Of a DNA stretch of 43,608 nt, positions 17,802-28,272 are shown piece after piece. The DNA comes from Bacillota bacterium (GTDB lineage: Bacteria > Bacillota > Clostridia > Lachnospirales > Lachnospiraceae). A model generated the notes under the pieces. The model saw only the letters and a program-made list of their open reading frames with translations. It searched no databases and had not been told where the DNA came from. The position numbers were made by a program, and so were the translations under genes. Location: NCBI GenBank assembly GCA_023420085.1, contig JAEZWQ010000053.1:1-43608 (forward strand). The letters are read 5' to 3'. Within the stretch, counting starts at the first letter, position 1. Every line of letters starts with the position of its first letter.

Positions 17802-17837
17802 TTAGTGGACTGGCAATCCACATGGTATTGCTACCAA
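17802..17837 (-). other. Possible 11-codon leader ORF in the tip-pilin junction
   Basis: The tip-gene stop overlaps the sequence AGGAGGTGAT, a full-length match to the anti-Shine-Dalgarno end of 16S rRNA. Eight bases after GGAGG is TTG, opening a frame for VAIPCGLPVH and a stop at 17802. The frame covers two small stems: TGGTA/TACCA (17823-17836) and GTGGA/TCCAC (17805-17821). The 3' part of the second can alternatively pair with GTGG/CCAC towards the pilin. A perfect ribosome site with no gene behind it is odd; a leader peptide or ribosome-stabilised mRNA end is inferred. Confidence 0.35.
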
Positions 17838-17849
17838 GTGAATCACCTC

Positions 17850-20800
17850 CTAATCTCTTTTATTTTTTAGTTTTTCCACCAATTTTTTAGTATTCTGTTT
17901 ATTAATGTAGATAAGGATTACTCCTGTTAATACCATACCCAAAATAATTAACGTAGGTATCTGAATATAGTATCCAGTATTAGGAATATTCATTTTTTCA
18001 TTTGTAATATAGTAAACAGGATATAATCCAATATCTGTCTTAAGTTGTTCATCTGGTTTTATTTCTTGCCTTTCACCATTTATGTTTCCAGATTTATCCA
18101 AACGATATAACTTAACTGTATACCTACCATCAACTATCGGCTCATCAATAGAAACTAAAATCTTGGTAGGCAGTAATTTATATCCACTAGGAGCTTTTAT
18201 TTCCTCCAATAAATAGTTTCCTTTTTCGATATTATTGTAGGTAATATATCCATACTCATCTGTATTAATAATTTGTTCACTATCTTTTATAGGTGATGAA
18301 TTATCATCTAATTTAGATAACCTAAATACTGCATCTTTTAGAACAACTTTTCCATATGTATTATCCTTATCTAGCTTTAGTATTTTGAATCTTCCATATG
18401 GGTTCTCATCTTGAATATTCTTTGCAGTTATTTTAAATGCACTCTTATCATCACTCACATAACCATCTTTAATATTATATGTAAACTTTGGTACCGTTAC
18501 AGACGATTCTGCTTTATATCCTTCAGGCACTTCTTTTTCTATACCTTCATAGAAATACATCACTCCATTACTATCATATGCTGGAAGATCATTATTTTCA
18601 TAGTGCCATTTATTCTCTTTATTAAGCACAACTTCCCTTAAAATAGTCTTTTTATTTGGATCTTTTTGAGCATTTCCATCTTTGTCAAGGATAGGGACAC
18701 CTTTTTCATTTTTCAAAGCTTCATATCTTAAAACTTGAAGAGTAATATTCAAATCTGGTGTTTTATTATAATCAATTATTTCTCCTGATTTTGTCACCCA
18801 CTCTTTATCAAGAATAATTTTTGTATTAGGCGCTTTTACAGAAGGTACTGGGAAATATCTAACATAATCACCTATATCAGGTTTTGGATATAATATAGTT
18901 TCTTCTGAGTTTGCAAGATAATAATTATTTGGAATAAAATCTTTGCTCTCAGTATCTATATGAATCCTATATCTAAGTGTTACTTCTTCATCTGTTCCCA
19001 AATTCAATCCAGTTATTTTTATTGCTGGCTTTCCATTATCACCTATAATTCTTTGAACTTTTACTCCTTGGAGTAAGTTTTTATCTTGAGTTGCTTCTAT
19101 CTTCGGTCCAGAATTATACCCAATATTTTTATCAATGAAAGGATCACTCATTCCACCTCTTTCATTATTCCTTAAGACTATAAATCTCGCACCTCGATTT
19201 TTAGCCTCTATAGCATGGTCAATAGATGTTATCACACTAAAGTTTCTATTTTCTCCTCTTAGATATACACCTGATGGTGGATATGATTTAGAGTGATCTT
19301 CTACTAATAGATATTGATATCTTCCATTTTCATAGGCATTATCAACCCATTTTCCTGATTGTTGATCATAAATTTTTAGTGGTTGACCAAATGTATCAAG
19401 TTTATATTCAGAATAATTTTTGTAGTTCTGATAAACTAAACTATTAAAAGTATTTCTACCTGCTTGATATGCATGTATACTTATTCCATTGCCTCTATTA
19501 TTTCTTATGCCTCCGTCTTTTGCTAAATAGTTTCCATGGTTATCAGATATATAGAAATCACCATCATTTAATTCTGGTCCAGAAGCAACAGTAAACTTAT
19601 CATCAGGATCATGTAATATAATATTTTTATCTCCCATTGGATCAATAACTGTACCATTTACAATTGAGTTATTCCTAAAATGAGTTTTTAATGAATCAAT
19701 ATAGCTTGTCAAATGATCTGGCTTATCTGCTTGATAATATCCATCTTCACCCTTAGTTGATATTCCAGTAAGAACTCCCTTCATAATTCTAAGAGATGTT
19801 TCACCTTCATCTTCTTTTTCACCAGAAATTGGATCAAATCCATTTATATCTGGGGCTATAGCAACGGATACAACTTCCATATCTTTATGAGTTTCTTGTA
19901 AATATCTACTTACGGCAAGTGTTGCTATACCATGGTTATCAATCCTTACACCATTATCCGTATAGTAGGCTGTATCTCCTTTTAGTCTATATGTATTATT
20001 GTTATAGACATATTTACCCAAGTAGAATGATTCTGCCCTTGCCCCAGAATTGACTGGAACTAGGTTTTCTTCAAGAGATTTTGAAGTATCTAATGGATAA
20101 TTCTTTAGTTTCAAGCTAGCAACCGGTGCACCATCGGATAAGACTACCATAAGTTTTTGTCTCTTTTCCATATTGGTACCTTTTTCATTTTCTGGATAAA
20201 GTAAATCAGTGGCCTTTGCCATACCAATGGCTATATTAGTTTGTCCATTATTATTAACTCCATATAAGTAATAACCGATTTCTCTCTTAGAATGAGGTAC
20301 TGTATCAGATCTTGATGAATTGTACTCAGGTGTCGCTTTTGCTAAATTATCCCTATAATTTTTACCAGTTAATTCCATAAATGGTCTTTCTGGATACTTC
20401 ATCTTACCTGCTGCAGCTTTTGACGGCTCAATCGCTGTTCCAAAGTTTACTATACCTATTCTAGCAGTTGGATAAAGTCTGAAAATTTCATCTATTGATT
20501 GCTTAACAGTGTCTGAAAGCCAACCCATCTTTTCTTTTCTAACACCATTTTCAGCTATCCATGTTTTATTCATTGAAGGCGAGTTATCTAGCACAAACAT
20601 GACGTCTAAGTCACCACTTCTACCTCTTCCATAACCTTCAATAGTAAGTTTCATATCAAACATACCTGGAACATCAGTCTGATATCCACTCTTACCTACA
20701 ATAGAATCTTCATATTTAATTTTATATGGTTCATTTTTTTCATTTAATGATGTTGTTTCAACATTTAATACATCTGGATCTGTTTTTATAGATGTTGTAG

Positions 20801-23800
20801 AATATCTTCCACTTCCATTTTCTGCATCTGGAGAATAGTTTTTATAAGTGATTGGGTTATTACTATAACTTATACTTTCATCTTTTGTATTGGATACAAA
20901 CCATCCTGTTCCGTCATATGATGCAGAGAATACATCAGACTCATATCCATCAAGGTTGTCTTCTGTAACTACATATTGATATCTATAACCATTGGCATCA
21001 AATCTTGGTATTTTTCTATCTACACCATTATCTGAATATGTAACAAATGTATATTCAGTAAAGTTAGCGCTTTTATCTGTGTCAACATTTGCAACAGCCA
21101 ATTCTTTTATCGTACCATCTACAGCAATTTGTTTTAACCTTAATGTGATTGTTGGTTTTGATTGATTATCATATATATTCTTCCAAGATTTTTGCACATG
21201 GACTTTTGTAGCCTTACCTTCAAGTTCTACATAACCTATATGATCTCCAACTTTTCCACCATCATCTATCAATGGTAGAGCTCTTTCTCCATAATACCCC
21301 TTAACTTCTAACGTGTACTTCTCTTTATCCTCATCAACATGGGTAGTAAATTTATATCTAAATTCTTCTCCCATATTCATCCGTGTAATATCAATTGTAC
21401 CTTTTTTATTTAAATGAGCTGTAGCTGCATGGAATCCATTAGATTGAATCATTTGCTCATCAACGTTATCGATATCAGCAAGTCCTGTATCATCTCTAAC
21501 TCTATTAGGATCGGTTGACTCTTTTGTCTCATCGACTAATTCAAAAGCAACCTTTAGTTGTCTTTCAAAGTCTTGTCCAGTATCCCATAAACCTCCTCTA
21601 TCTCTAAGAGGTACGACCTTTATTGTCCATTCAATATCTTGACCATCATTTATATATTGTCCACTTGCTTGTACTTCTGCATACTTATCTCTTCTAAGAA
21701 CAACAGTTTTTACCTCACCCTTATTCGGCTCATCTTTAACTGTTAGCGATGATTCCATCTGACAAAGGGAAGGTTTTTGATAAGCTTCTGTATTATTATA
21801 TGTCTGAGACAAGACATTTATTGTATATCCTTCACGTATTTTAGAAAAGTCTGTTATATCAGTTTCAAATTCATACTGCACATACTCTGATACTCTAAGA
21901 CTTTGATCTTCACTTGTGGATACTGCTCCTGTATCTATTAAAGTACCTATATCACGTACAAATTCATTTCCATTAGGGTCTGTTTTTATATTAGCCTTAA
22001 ACCATGTAATAGATCCTTTTCTATCAAATCCAGTTATATAATTATACTTATTAGAATAATCAGTTCTTAATCCTGTTATAAAAGAGTAATTATCTGTAAC
22101 ACTAACAGTAAATTCCTTAGTTGCATTATTATTTTGTCCAGCTGCATCATATACGTACTGGCCACTCATAGGATGCCCACCAACAGTAACAAATGGGAAA
22201 GACTTACCTAGAGAATTTATTGATAGTAATTTAGCAGGTCCTAAGCCTTCACCAACTAAGACGCTCATAGACATCTCTTTTTTTATCTGATCAGAAGATA
22301 GGTTTGTACCTCTGACAGTCCAATATATCTTCTTTCCATCATCAGATATTCTTGCGCTTATATTTACCTTATGTCTACCAATCTCACAAGGACTTATAAA
22401 CTCTTCACTCTTACCTATTGGCTTTGGTGCAGATAATGCAATTATAGTTCTCTGTCCTATTTCCTTATCAGGAATATTTATACTATCAATAATAGGATCG
22501 AATTTATATGATGTATCAAGCTTATGATTTGTAACTGACTCTGCATTATTTTTAGTCGAATCTATATTCATCTTAAATTCAAAAGGTTGCATCTTCCTTG
22601 TGTCAAATTTTATACGATATTCTTTTTTAGCTGCATCAAACTCTATCTTATATGACGGAGGATTTTCCATTAGTTTAGTGAAATTAGATCCCTTTTCATA
22701 TATTTGAATAGTTGGCTTATAAACATCTGATAATGGTATAAGACCTGAATCATCTGGTTGTCTAATTATAAATGTTGTATATCCAGGAGTCTTGATTTCT
22801 TCAACAGTTCCTCTATAATTCCAATGAACTATGTCAAAATCATCATCATTTCTTCCTTCACCCTCACCATACGCAACAAATATCCCTTGTTTTTCCTCAT
22901 TCGCATCAAGAGTTTTTGAAGCAGTTTGTTCTGGTATAATCTCTGAAACATCTGATGAAACAATCTTTGTTGTTGCATCAAGGGTATATTTTGTAGCTCC
23001 ATCTATACCTTCTGCAGTAAATGAATAAATATATTTAACTGCTTTATCTGTCAAATCATAATCTTTGCTTCTATCATCTCTAAAAATATAGTAGTCACCC
23101 TCTTTTTGCCATACTCCCTCTACAGGTGTTTCAACTTGTTCAGAATTTCCTACTTGAATTATAAGTTTAGGTGTAGAAGGCATTACCAATTGGCTTACTG
23201 GAACTTTCAATGTATTTATTGTCCCACGTTTAGAATTTCTTGGTTCTGATGCAAATTTATCAACCGTCACTGTCCATGATGTTGTCGTATTTCCTTTATC
23301 ATCTTCAAATGCACTTGCATCAATCTTTATGCTTCCAGCATTTAATATTTCAAATTTATTCCTCTTAACAATAAAGTCTACATTGTCAGTCTTTTTAGCA
23401 CTTGATATTGTTGCTGATTGACTCTTTTCATTAACAAGGGTTGTTGATTTATTGGTATCAGCATATTCAACTGTATATTTTCCATAAGGTAGTAAATGTG
23501 AGTTTTGTCCTGTCACTAAATCTGTAGACGAACTAATGACCTGAACGCCCTTTTCATTTTTGATTATATAGTCTACATATCCAACTTTTTTATCTGTACC
23601 TTCTTCGATAGCAGATACAGTAATTCTTCCCTTGTCACCATTAATTGGCAGTACAAGTTTGGTTCTTACTACAGAATTTTCTTCATTTCCATTAATCTTT
23701 TGTACTGCATTACTTTTTGAATAGTCACTATCTCCTGCGAACTCTGCTCTAAATTCTCCAACTCTCATTTGGTCGATGTATATCATACCATTTTGATCGG

Positions 23801-26800
23801 AAACTACCTGCAATGGTCGACCAGAACTTGTAAGAGGTTTATTATTTATGTTATCAAAGAATGAAATACTTTTGTTTGGAATGGGATTACCCGCTTCATC
23901 TTCCACTCTAATTTCCCAATTTATAAGTCCAGCTCTTTGTAAGATGGTACTGAACCTTACATTCTTAGAAGTGCTTTCTATTTTCATATTCTGATCTTGA
24001 GCTAACTTATAACCACCTGGAACACTAGTATTTACTAAAGTATATGACCCTGGATTAGGTCTTATTGTATTTTTCTCAATCAATCCTAAACTGTCACTAG
24101 TTAAGATTAAATCAGCTCCACTTTGATCTTTAATAAAATTTCCTTCATTATCTTTGATTTTAAATTCAACTCCTGATACAGGTTCACCTGAAGAGTTCTT
24201 TACCTCACCAAATATGTCAAACATAGTTGAAGATAGGGGCATTGTGAAGTTTATACTTGTTGTAGAAGCTGTAGTTCTACCTAAAGATCTTTCTCCATTA
24301 GAATATCCATTAGGCACTTCTGTTGTATAAACCGTATATAGCCCGGCTGGTGGTCTATTAATCTCAACAGGCCCAATATTTCCATTTTTTCCAGATGTTA
24401 GCTCAACAATCTCGCCTGCATTAGTAATATCTTCACCACGAGCATTTTTTATTCTAACTTTAACTCCCTCAACACCGATTCTGTTTGAATTTATAATCTG
24501 ACCAGAAATAAAAACCTTATTAGACGACGGCATAACTATCTGATATTCAAAGGTTTTTACCGTGTCATTACCAGTTAAAATTATTGGATTTACCTCATTT
24601 TTCAATCTCCAATTACTTGGTAAACCACTTATTATTACGTTATATTCTCCATTTGGTAAATTATTAAATAACGCTCTCTTACTACTATTATTTGCTATTA
24701 TTGGCCCTCTGACTAGATTACCGTTTGTATCATATAAACTCACATTGACATTAGGCAAACTTTGTCTACTAGGTGGTAAAATACTTACATCTAATGATTG
24801 TAATTTACTTACAGGATTAAGTAGAACTCTAACTTCTGAACTGGACGGTGATTGGAAAATTGTATCTTTTTGAATTTCAAATCCAACTGGTGGCGTAAAG
24901 TCACCTACTCTATAGTTTCCAGTAGGTAATTGATAATCAACCCTATTACCTGCTGCATTTCCTGTGTATTTTGAATTAGAGTCTATTTTTATAACCTGAA
25001 CCTTCTTCCCATTCATCTCTGAAATAGGCTGGTTTGTTTCCGAATTATAGAATCCTATAGTAACTCTATTTAACTTTACATCTTCCTTAACAATATCAAA
25101 AGATAATGCATTATTACTTGATGGTGTTATATTTATACTCTGCGGAGAATTAGTAACTCTATATCCACTAGGAGTGCTAACTGTAACACTATAGTTTCCT
25201 TGCTTTAGAGCTTTTCCAGATAGTTTTAATTCTGAATATGGAATACTTAAATTTTCTCCATTACCATTAATATTTATAATAATTTGATTTTCTATTTCGT
25301 ATCCACCATTAATTGCAATAGATAAATATCCATTTTCAGTTCCACTATCTGTTTTTTCATATACTATTGATGGATTAACCTGTCCTGCATAGAGAATCCT
25401 TATATAACCTCCCGGAAGATTATAACCTTGTATTTGAGGCATAGTTACTAATAATTGACCGAAATCCTGTGATGTACTAATTAAAATTGATCTATTCCAA
25501 TCTCCTTTTGGAGAGGGTTTAGTGGAATAGCTTTGGTTTCCTACCCTATATTGAATTTGTCCCTCATAATCAGGTATAACAACCGGAACATTTATATTTT
25601 TATTCGTTGCTGGCGTTGGTCCATATTTAGGATAATCATCAGGTTCAGGATTAGGTGTTACTGTTTCCTCTTTTGTAATTGTAAATGTAACTGTTGAAAC
25701 ATTATTTTGTGTAACATTTACACTTTCCGTTTGCTTATCAACTTTATATCCTGAAGGAATATTTTTAATATCTAAATAATAAGTACCAATATCTAGATTA
25801 ATGAATGATGTGTTAGGATAGCTTTGACTCATAATAACTGATCCATCTTTTTTAAGATCAAATATTATGCCATTTAAATTAGCACTATTATTATTAGATA
25901 GATTTATATTTATACTGCCTTTAGGAACTATTGATTGTTCTTTTTTTATACTTACTCTTGTACTTACACTCCCTCTCGTTGCATTAGTTGTTGTCTGAAT
26001 CCCATTTTTATTAGAAGTATAGATATTAACATTAAAAGTGGTATCCGCTGATGGCTCTTGAATTATAAAGCTATAAGTATAAAATCCTTTGTTTTCTCCA
26101 GGTGAACTATTATTTTGAGACTTTGGAGATATACTTGTTAACTTATTTGCCATTGATGTTGCACTCCTCATAGGATTGCCACTATCATTACCATTATTTA
26201 CATTAACACCCTGAAATTCAAATGAGTGAAATGATGAATTAGCATTATATCCAGTCAAATGTCTAACAGTTATATTAAGCGTTAGAGTTCCATTCCCATT
26301 ATTAGATACTGTTATAGATCCTGGCTTTATATTCAATCCATTACCTTGTATTCCATTTTTAGGACTAGTAACTGTCCACTTGTCTGAAGCTGCTCGACTT
26401 GACAAAGAACGCCTATTCCTATTTAATATAGGAGAATTATTTTCACCAAAATTTGCTTGCTTTTCAGATTCTTCTTTCTTTAATCTCTCAAGTTTTTCTC
26501 TCTGAAAATCTTTTAACTCTTTTTCAAATATTTTAAAAATTTCTTTATCATTAATATCTATAGTATTAGTAGGGTTATCATAAACAAGTTGCTTTACATT
26601 ATTATTACTTTTTGAAATATCATATCTATTCTCAGCTAACTTCTTTATATAACCATCAATTTCACTATTCAAAACATCTTTTCTATTACCAAATGATGAT
26701 GAGTCTAATTTATTTATGGTCGATTCATTTAACTTTATCTTACTTATTTCATCATCAAAAAAAGCATATTTATCAATTCCTTCAATAATTGTTTTGCTAA

Positions 26801-27197
26801 AATCAATCTCATTTTGCTTATATAATTTAATGAAAGAGAATGCATATGCTCCAATCTTTTTTAATTTTTTAGCTTTTGTAAAATCTATTTTCTTAATTTT
26901 TTCTATATTATAAAAAGCTAACGAATCAATATTTTCAACTTCTTCATTATCAATTTTTGCTGGAATCACTAGCTTGATATATTTATTTTCACTTAAAAAT
27001 GATTTTTTTATTCCCTCAATCATTTTTTTATCTTTATTGAATATAAAATTTTCAGGCTCTGTATTAACTAAGTTCTTTTCTATTTCACTCAACATTGATT
27101 CATCATTATTCGCTCTTACAAGAGAACTTGATAAGGGTAATAATATCTGTAGTATCATGAAAATAGAAAGTAATAGGCATGAAATCTTCTTCTTCAT
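17850..27197 (-). CDS. Giant pilus tip adhesin with BspA-like, Cna-B and VWA domains
   Basis: About 3115 residues from ATG at 27197 (MKKKISC; the frame is open further up, but GGAGGA fits only the ATG pair here). It has a signal peptide (1-30) and BspA/LRR-5-like repeats (about 60-175: IKKIDFTKAKKLKKIGAYAF). There is a Ser/Arg-rich linker, then seven or so Cna-B-like domains (about 440-1230). Beta-sandwich domains follow, then a VWA domain (about 2190-2480) with MIDAS motif DNSPS and VVLSDGAP. More Cna-B domains lead to E-box YLLEEIKAPSGY. The end is IPNTG, a membrane helix and KKLVEKLKNKRD. First gene of the operon; the VWA domain is the probable host-ligand site. Confidence 0.93.
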   Translation of the reverse strand: MKKKISCLLLSIFMILQILLPLSSSLVRANNDESMLSEIEKNLVNTEPENFIFNKDKKMIEGIKKSFLSENKYIKLVIPAKIDNEEVENIDSLAFYNIEKIKKIDFTKAKKLKKIGAYAFSFIKLYKQNEIDFSKTIIEGIDKYAFFDDEISKIKLNESTINKLDSSSFGNRKDVLNSEIDGYIKKLAENRYDISKSNNNVKQLVYDNPTNTIDINDKEIFKIFEKELKDFQREKLERLKKEESEKQANFGENNSPILNRNRRSLSSRAASDKWTVTSPKNGIQGNGLNIKPGSITVSNNGNGTLTLNITVRHLTGYNANSSFHSFEFQGVNVNNGNDSGNPMRSATSMANKLTSISPKSQNNSSPGENKGFYTYSFIIQEPSADTTFNVNIYTSNKNGIQTTTNATRGSVSTRVSIKKEQSIVPKGSININLSNNNSANLNGIIFDLKKDGSVIMSQSYPNTSFINLDIGTYYLDIKNIPSGYKVDKQTESVNVTQNNVSTVTFTITKEETVTPNPEPDDYPKYGPTPATNKNINVPVVIPDYEGQIQYRVGNQSYSTKPSPKGDWNRSILISTSQDFGQLLVTMPQIQGYNLPGGYIRILYAGQVNPSIVYEKTDSGTENGYLSIAINGGYEIENQIIININGNGENLSIPYSELKLSGKALKQGNYSVTVSTPSGYRVTNSPQSINITPSSNNALSFDIVKEDVKLNRVTIGFYNSETNQPISEMNGKKVQVIKIDSNSKYTGNAAGNRVDYQLPTGNYRVGDFTPPVGFEIQKDTIFQSPSSSEVRVLLNPVSKLQSLDVSILPPSRQSLPNVNVSLYDTNGNLVRGPIIANNSSKRALFNNLPNGEYNVIISGLPSNWRLKNEVNPIILTGNDTVKTFEYQIVMPSSNKVFISGQIINSNRIGVEGVKVRIKNARGEDITNAGEIVELTSGKNGNIGPVEINRPPAGLYTVYTTEVPNGYSNGERSLGRTTASTTSINFTMPLSSTMFDIFGEVKNSSGEPVSGVEFKIKDNEGNFIKDQSGADLILTSDSLGLIEKNTIRPNPGSYTLVNTSVPGGYKLAQDQNMKIESTSKNVRFSTILQRAGLINWEIRVEDEAGNPIPNKSISFFDNINNKPLTSSGRPLQVVSDQNGMIYIDQMRVGEFRAEFAGDSDYSKSNAVQKINGNEENSVVRTKLVLPINGDKGRITVSAIEEGTDKKVGYVDYIIKNEKGVQVISSSTDLVTGQNSHLLPYGKYTVEYADTNKSTTLVNEKSQSATISSAKKTDNVDFIVKRNKFEILNAGSIKIDASAFEDDKGNTTTSWTVTVDKFASEPRNSKRGTINTLKVPVSQLVMPSTPKLIIQVGNSEQVETPVEGVWQKEGDYYIFRDDRSKDYDLTDKAVKYIYSFTAEGIDGATKYTLDATTKIVSSDVSEIIPEQTASKTLDANEEKQGIFVAYGEGEGRNDDDFDIVHWNYRGTVEEIKTPGYTTFIIRQPDDSGLIPLSDVYKPTIQIYEKGSNFTKLMENPPSYKIEFDAAKKEYRIKFDTRKMQPFEFKMNIDSTKNNAESVTNHKLDTSYKFDPIIDSINIPDKEIGQRTIIALSAPKPIGKSEEFISPCEIGRHKVNISARISDDGKKIYWTVRGTNLSSDQIKKEMSMSVLVGEGLGPAKLLSINSLGKSFPFVTVGGHPMSGQYVYDAAGQNNNATKEFTVSVTDNYSFITGLRTDYSNKYNYITGFDRKGSITWFKANIKTDPNGNEFVRDIGTLIDTGAVSTSEDQSLRVSEYVQYEFETDITDFSKIREGYTINVLSQTYNNTEAYQKPSLCQMESSLTVKDEPNKGEVKTVVLRRDKYAEVQASGQYINDGQDIEWTIKVVPLRDRGGLWDTGQDFERQLKVAFELVDETKESTDPNRVRDDTGLADIDNVDEQMIQSNGFHAATAHLNKKGTIDITRMNMGEEFRYKFTTHVDEDKEKYTLEVKGYYGERALPLIDDGGKVGDHIGYVELEGKATKVHVQKSWKNIYDNQSKPTITLRLKQIAVDGTIKELAVANVDTDKSANFTEYTFVTYSDNGVDRKIPRFDANGYRYQYVVTEDNLDGYESDVFSASYDGTGWFVSNTKDESISYSNNPITYKNYSPDAENGSGRYSTTSIKTDPDVLNVETTSLNEKNEPYKIKYEDSIVGKSGYQTDVPGMFDMKLTIEGYGRGRSGDLDVMFVLDNSPSMNKTWIAENGVRKEKMGWLSDTVKQSIDEIFRLYPTARIGIVNFGTAIEPSKAAAGKMKYPERPFMELTGKNYRDNLAKATPEYNSSRSDTVPHSKREIGYYLYGVNNNGQTNIAIGMAKATDLLYPENEKGTNMEKRQKLMVVLSDGAPVASLKLKNYPLDTSKSLEENLVPVNSGARAESFYLGKYVYNNNTYRLKGDTAYYTDNGVRIDNHGIATLAVSRYLQETHKDMEVVSVAIAPDINGFDPISGEKEDEGETSLRIMKGVLTGISTKGEDGYYQADKPDHLTSYIDSLKTHFRNNSIVNGTVIDPMGDKNIILHDPDDKFTVASGPELNDGDFYISDNHGNYLAKDGGIRNNRGNGISIHAYQAGRNTFNSLVYQNYKNYSEYKLDTFGQPLKIYDQQSGKWVDNAYENGRYQYLLVEDHSKSYPPSGVYLRGENRNFSVITSIDHAIEAKNRGARFIVLRNNERGGMSDPFIDKNIGYNSGPKIEATQDKNLLQGVKVQRIIGDNGKPAIKITGLNLGTDEEVTLRYRIHIDTESKDFIPNNYYLANSEETILYPKPDIGDYVRYFPVPSVKAPNTKIILDKEWVTKSGEIIDYNKTPDLNITLQVLRYEALKNEKGVPILDKDGNAQKDPNKKTILREVVLNKENKWHYENNDLPAYDSNGVMYFYEGIEKEVPEGYKAESSVTVPKFTYNIKDGYVSDDKSAFKITAKNIQDENPYGRFKILKLDKDNTYGKVVLKDAVFRLSKLDDNSSPIKDSEQIINTDEYGYITYNNIEKGNYLLEEIKAPSGYKLLPTKILVSIDEPIVDGRYTVKLYRLDKSGNINGERQEIKPDEQLKTDIGLYPVYYITNEKMNIPNTGYYIQIPTLIILGMVLTGVILIYINKQNTKKLVEKLKNKRD

Positions 27198-27259
27198 CAT
27201 TCCTCCAAAGTTATGTATATATATTACAAATATCGTATTGATTATCACTATCTTTTTAT

Positions 27260-27288
27260 ATAGTAATAAATACTATTTTTATTGTCAA
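27260..27288 (-). promoter_or_regulatory. Pilus operon promoter
   Basis: On the minus strand a perfect TTGACA (27283-27288) is followed after 17 bases by TACTAT (27260-27265). Transcription would begin about 55 bases before the tip adhesin start. This is the best promoter-like sequence upstream of the operon. Confidence 0.65.
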
Positions 27289-27363
27289 TAATAAACTTAT
27301 TTTACGTCTTTATATATGTGTTTATAAAATTATGTTTACTCTTATTTTTGTATAATAATACTA

Positions 27364-27371
27364 CCCCCCCC
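27364..27371. repeat. Homopolymeric G8/C8 tract upstream of the pilus operon
   Basis: Eight consecutive C on plus (G on minus) stand out in sequence of about 20% GC, 75 bases upstream of the -35 box. On the minus strand a second weak promoter could place the tract in its spacer (TTATCA, 17 bases, TTATAC), so tract length could set promoter spacing. The remaining gap 27289-27500 is AT-rich with nothing else recognisable. Confidence 0.8.
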
Positions 27372-27504
27372 TTGATAAAATAATAATAGTTGTATTATAT
27401 ATATTAATTTTCTAATAAATTATTTCATCTTTTATGCACTTTTCCCTATAAAAATTATTACATATTATTTTTTGTATTATTTTTTCTATATACATATGTT
27501 AAAA

Positions 27505-27550
27505 AAGTCCTATACGCAATTAATGTTTATATAAATTGCATATAGGACTT
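27505..27550 (-). terminator. Terminator of the chorismate-mutase-like gene
   Basis: AAGTCCTATA-c-GCAATT pairs with AATTGC-a-TATAGGACTT (16 pairs, one mismatch) and is followed on the minus strand by six T. It insulates the gene ending at 27589 from the pilus operon promoter. Confidence 0.85.
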
Positions 27551-27588
27551 CACATTTCTACTTTTTAAATTTTTACTATGTTAAAATG

Positions 27589-28071
27589 TCACTTTATTTC
27601 TTCCCTAATCATTTTCATCGCCAATTGAAAATCATAATTATTAATAATATTAAGCTTTAGCTTACATTCCTTACCATCATAAAAGCATTCGATAGTATCA
27701 ATACCATATAGACTCAAAATATTAATTAATTTATAAAAATTATTATGATTTAATATTATTTTTACTTCTACATCTTCTTTATTATTATTTATTTTATTTT
27801 CATTATAAATATCAACTTTACTTATTTGATCTAATCTTTCATATTGTACCATTTTGCATATAGCCATTATAAGTAACAGCAATGATTTCTCCATTTTATT
27901 ATCAATGCTATCTAATTTTTCCTGTTCTCTTTTACTATCAAATATTTGCATATTATTACTAATCTTATAATCTAATACATCTTTCATAAGATCAATTCTT
28001 TTATTTAAACAATCAAATATAATTTTATCAATATTATCAATTTCTCTTCTTATATCTTTTATATCCTTCAT
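27589..28071 (-). CDS. Chorismate mutase type II domain protein
   Basis: A 160-residue protein whose first 85 residues match the AroQ (type II) chorismate mutase pattern: IRREIDNIDKIIFDCLNKRIDL, then YKISNNMQIFDSKREQEKL. R-x-x-I-D-x-I-D and the later K and R-E-x-x-x-x residues of the active site are present. Chorismate mutase converts chorismate to prephenate. The C-terminal 75 residues form an Asn/Lys-rich linker and a beta-alpha segment that could be a reduced ACT-like regulatory domain. No aromatic biosynthesis gene is adjacent. It starts with ATG after AAAAGGAAAAT and ends before a strong terminator. Confidence 0.75.
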   Translation of the reverse strand: MKDIKDIRREIDNIDKIIFDCLNKRIDLMKDVLDYKISNNMQIFDSKREQEKLDSIDNKMEKSLLLLIMAICKMVQYERLDQISKVDIYNENKINNNKEDVEVKIILNHNNFYKLINILSLYGIDTIECFYDGKECKLKLNIINNYDFQLAMKMIREEIK

Positions 28072-28200
28072 ATTTTCCTTTTCTATTAATAACTGTCATA
28101 ATCTAAAATAAATCTTAATATTAATCTCACTGTAATTATAACAAAATCATTAAATATTTTCTATTTAGATAAGCTCTTCTAAATATACCTCATCATAGAA

Positions 28201-28234
28201 TAAGAGTATCTTAGAATTATCTAAAACACTCTTA
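28201..28234 (-). terminator. Hairpin downstream of the nucleoside phosphorylase gene
   Basis: TAAGAGT-atc-TTAGA pairs with TCTAA-aac-ACTCTTA, 12 pairs with a symmetric internal loop. It lies about 40 bases after the stop of the gene at 28273. The T run is weak, so termination is plausible but not certain. Confidence 0.4.
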
Positions 28235-28272
28235 TCAATATGAACTAAAATATATCTTGTTAGAAAATAAGG

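Noticed and set aside
17752..17849. Cyclic-di-GMP or other riboswitch between tip and pilin genes
   Set aside because: The conserved cores of the c-di-GMP-I and II classes are not present; only small stems and an SD are visible.
27198..27248. Longer N-terminus of the tip adhesin
   Set aside because: The extension crosses the ribosome site GGAGGA and would disrupt the normal MKKK signal peptide start.
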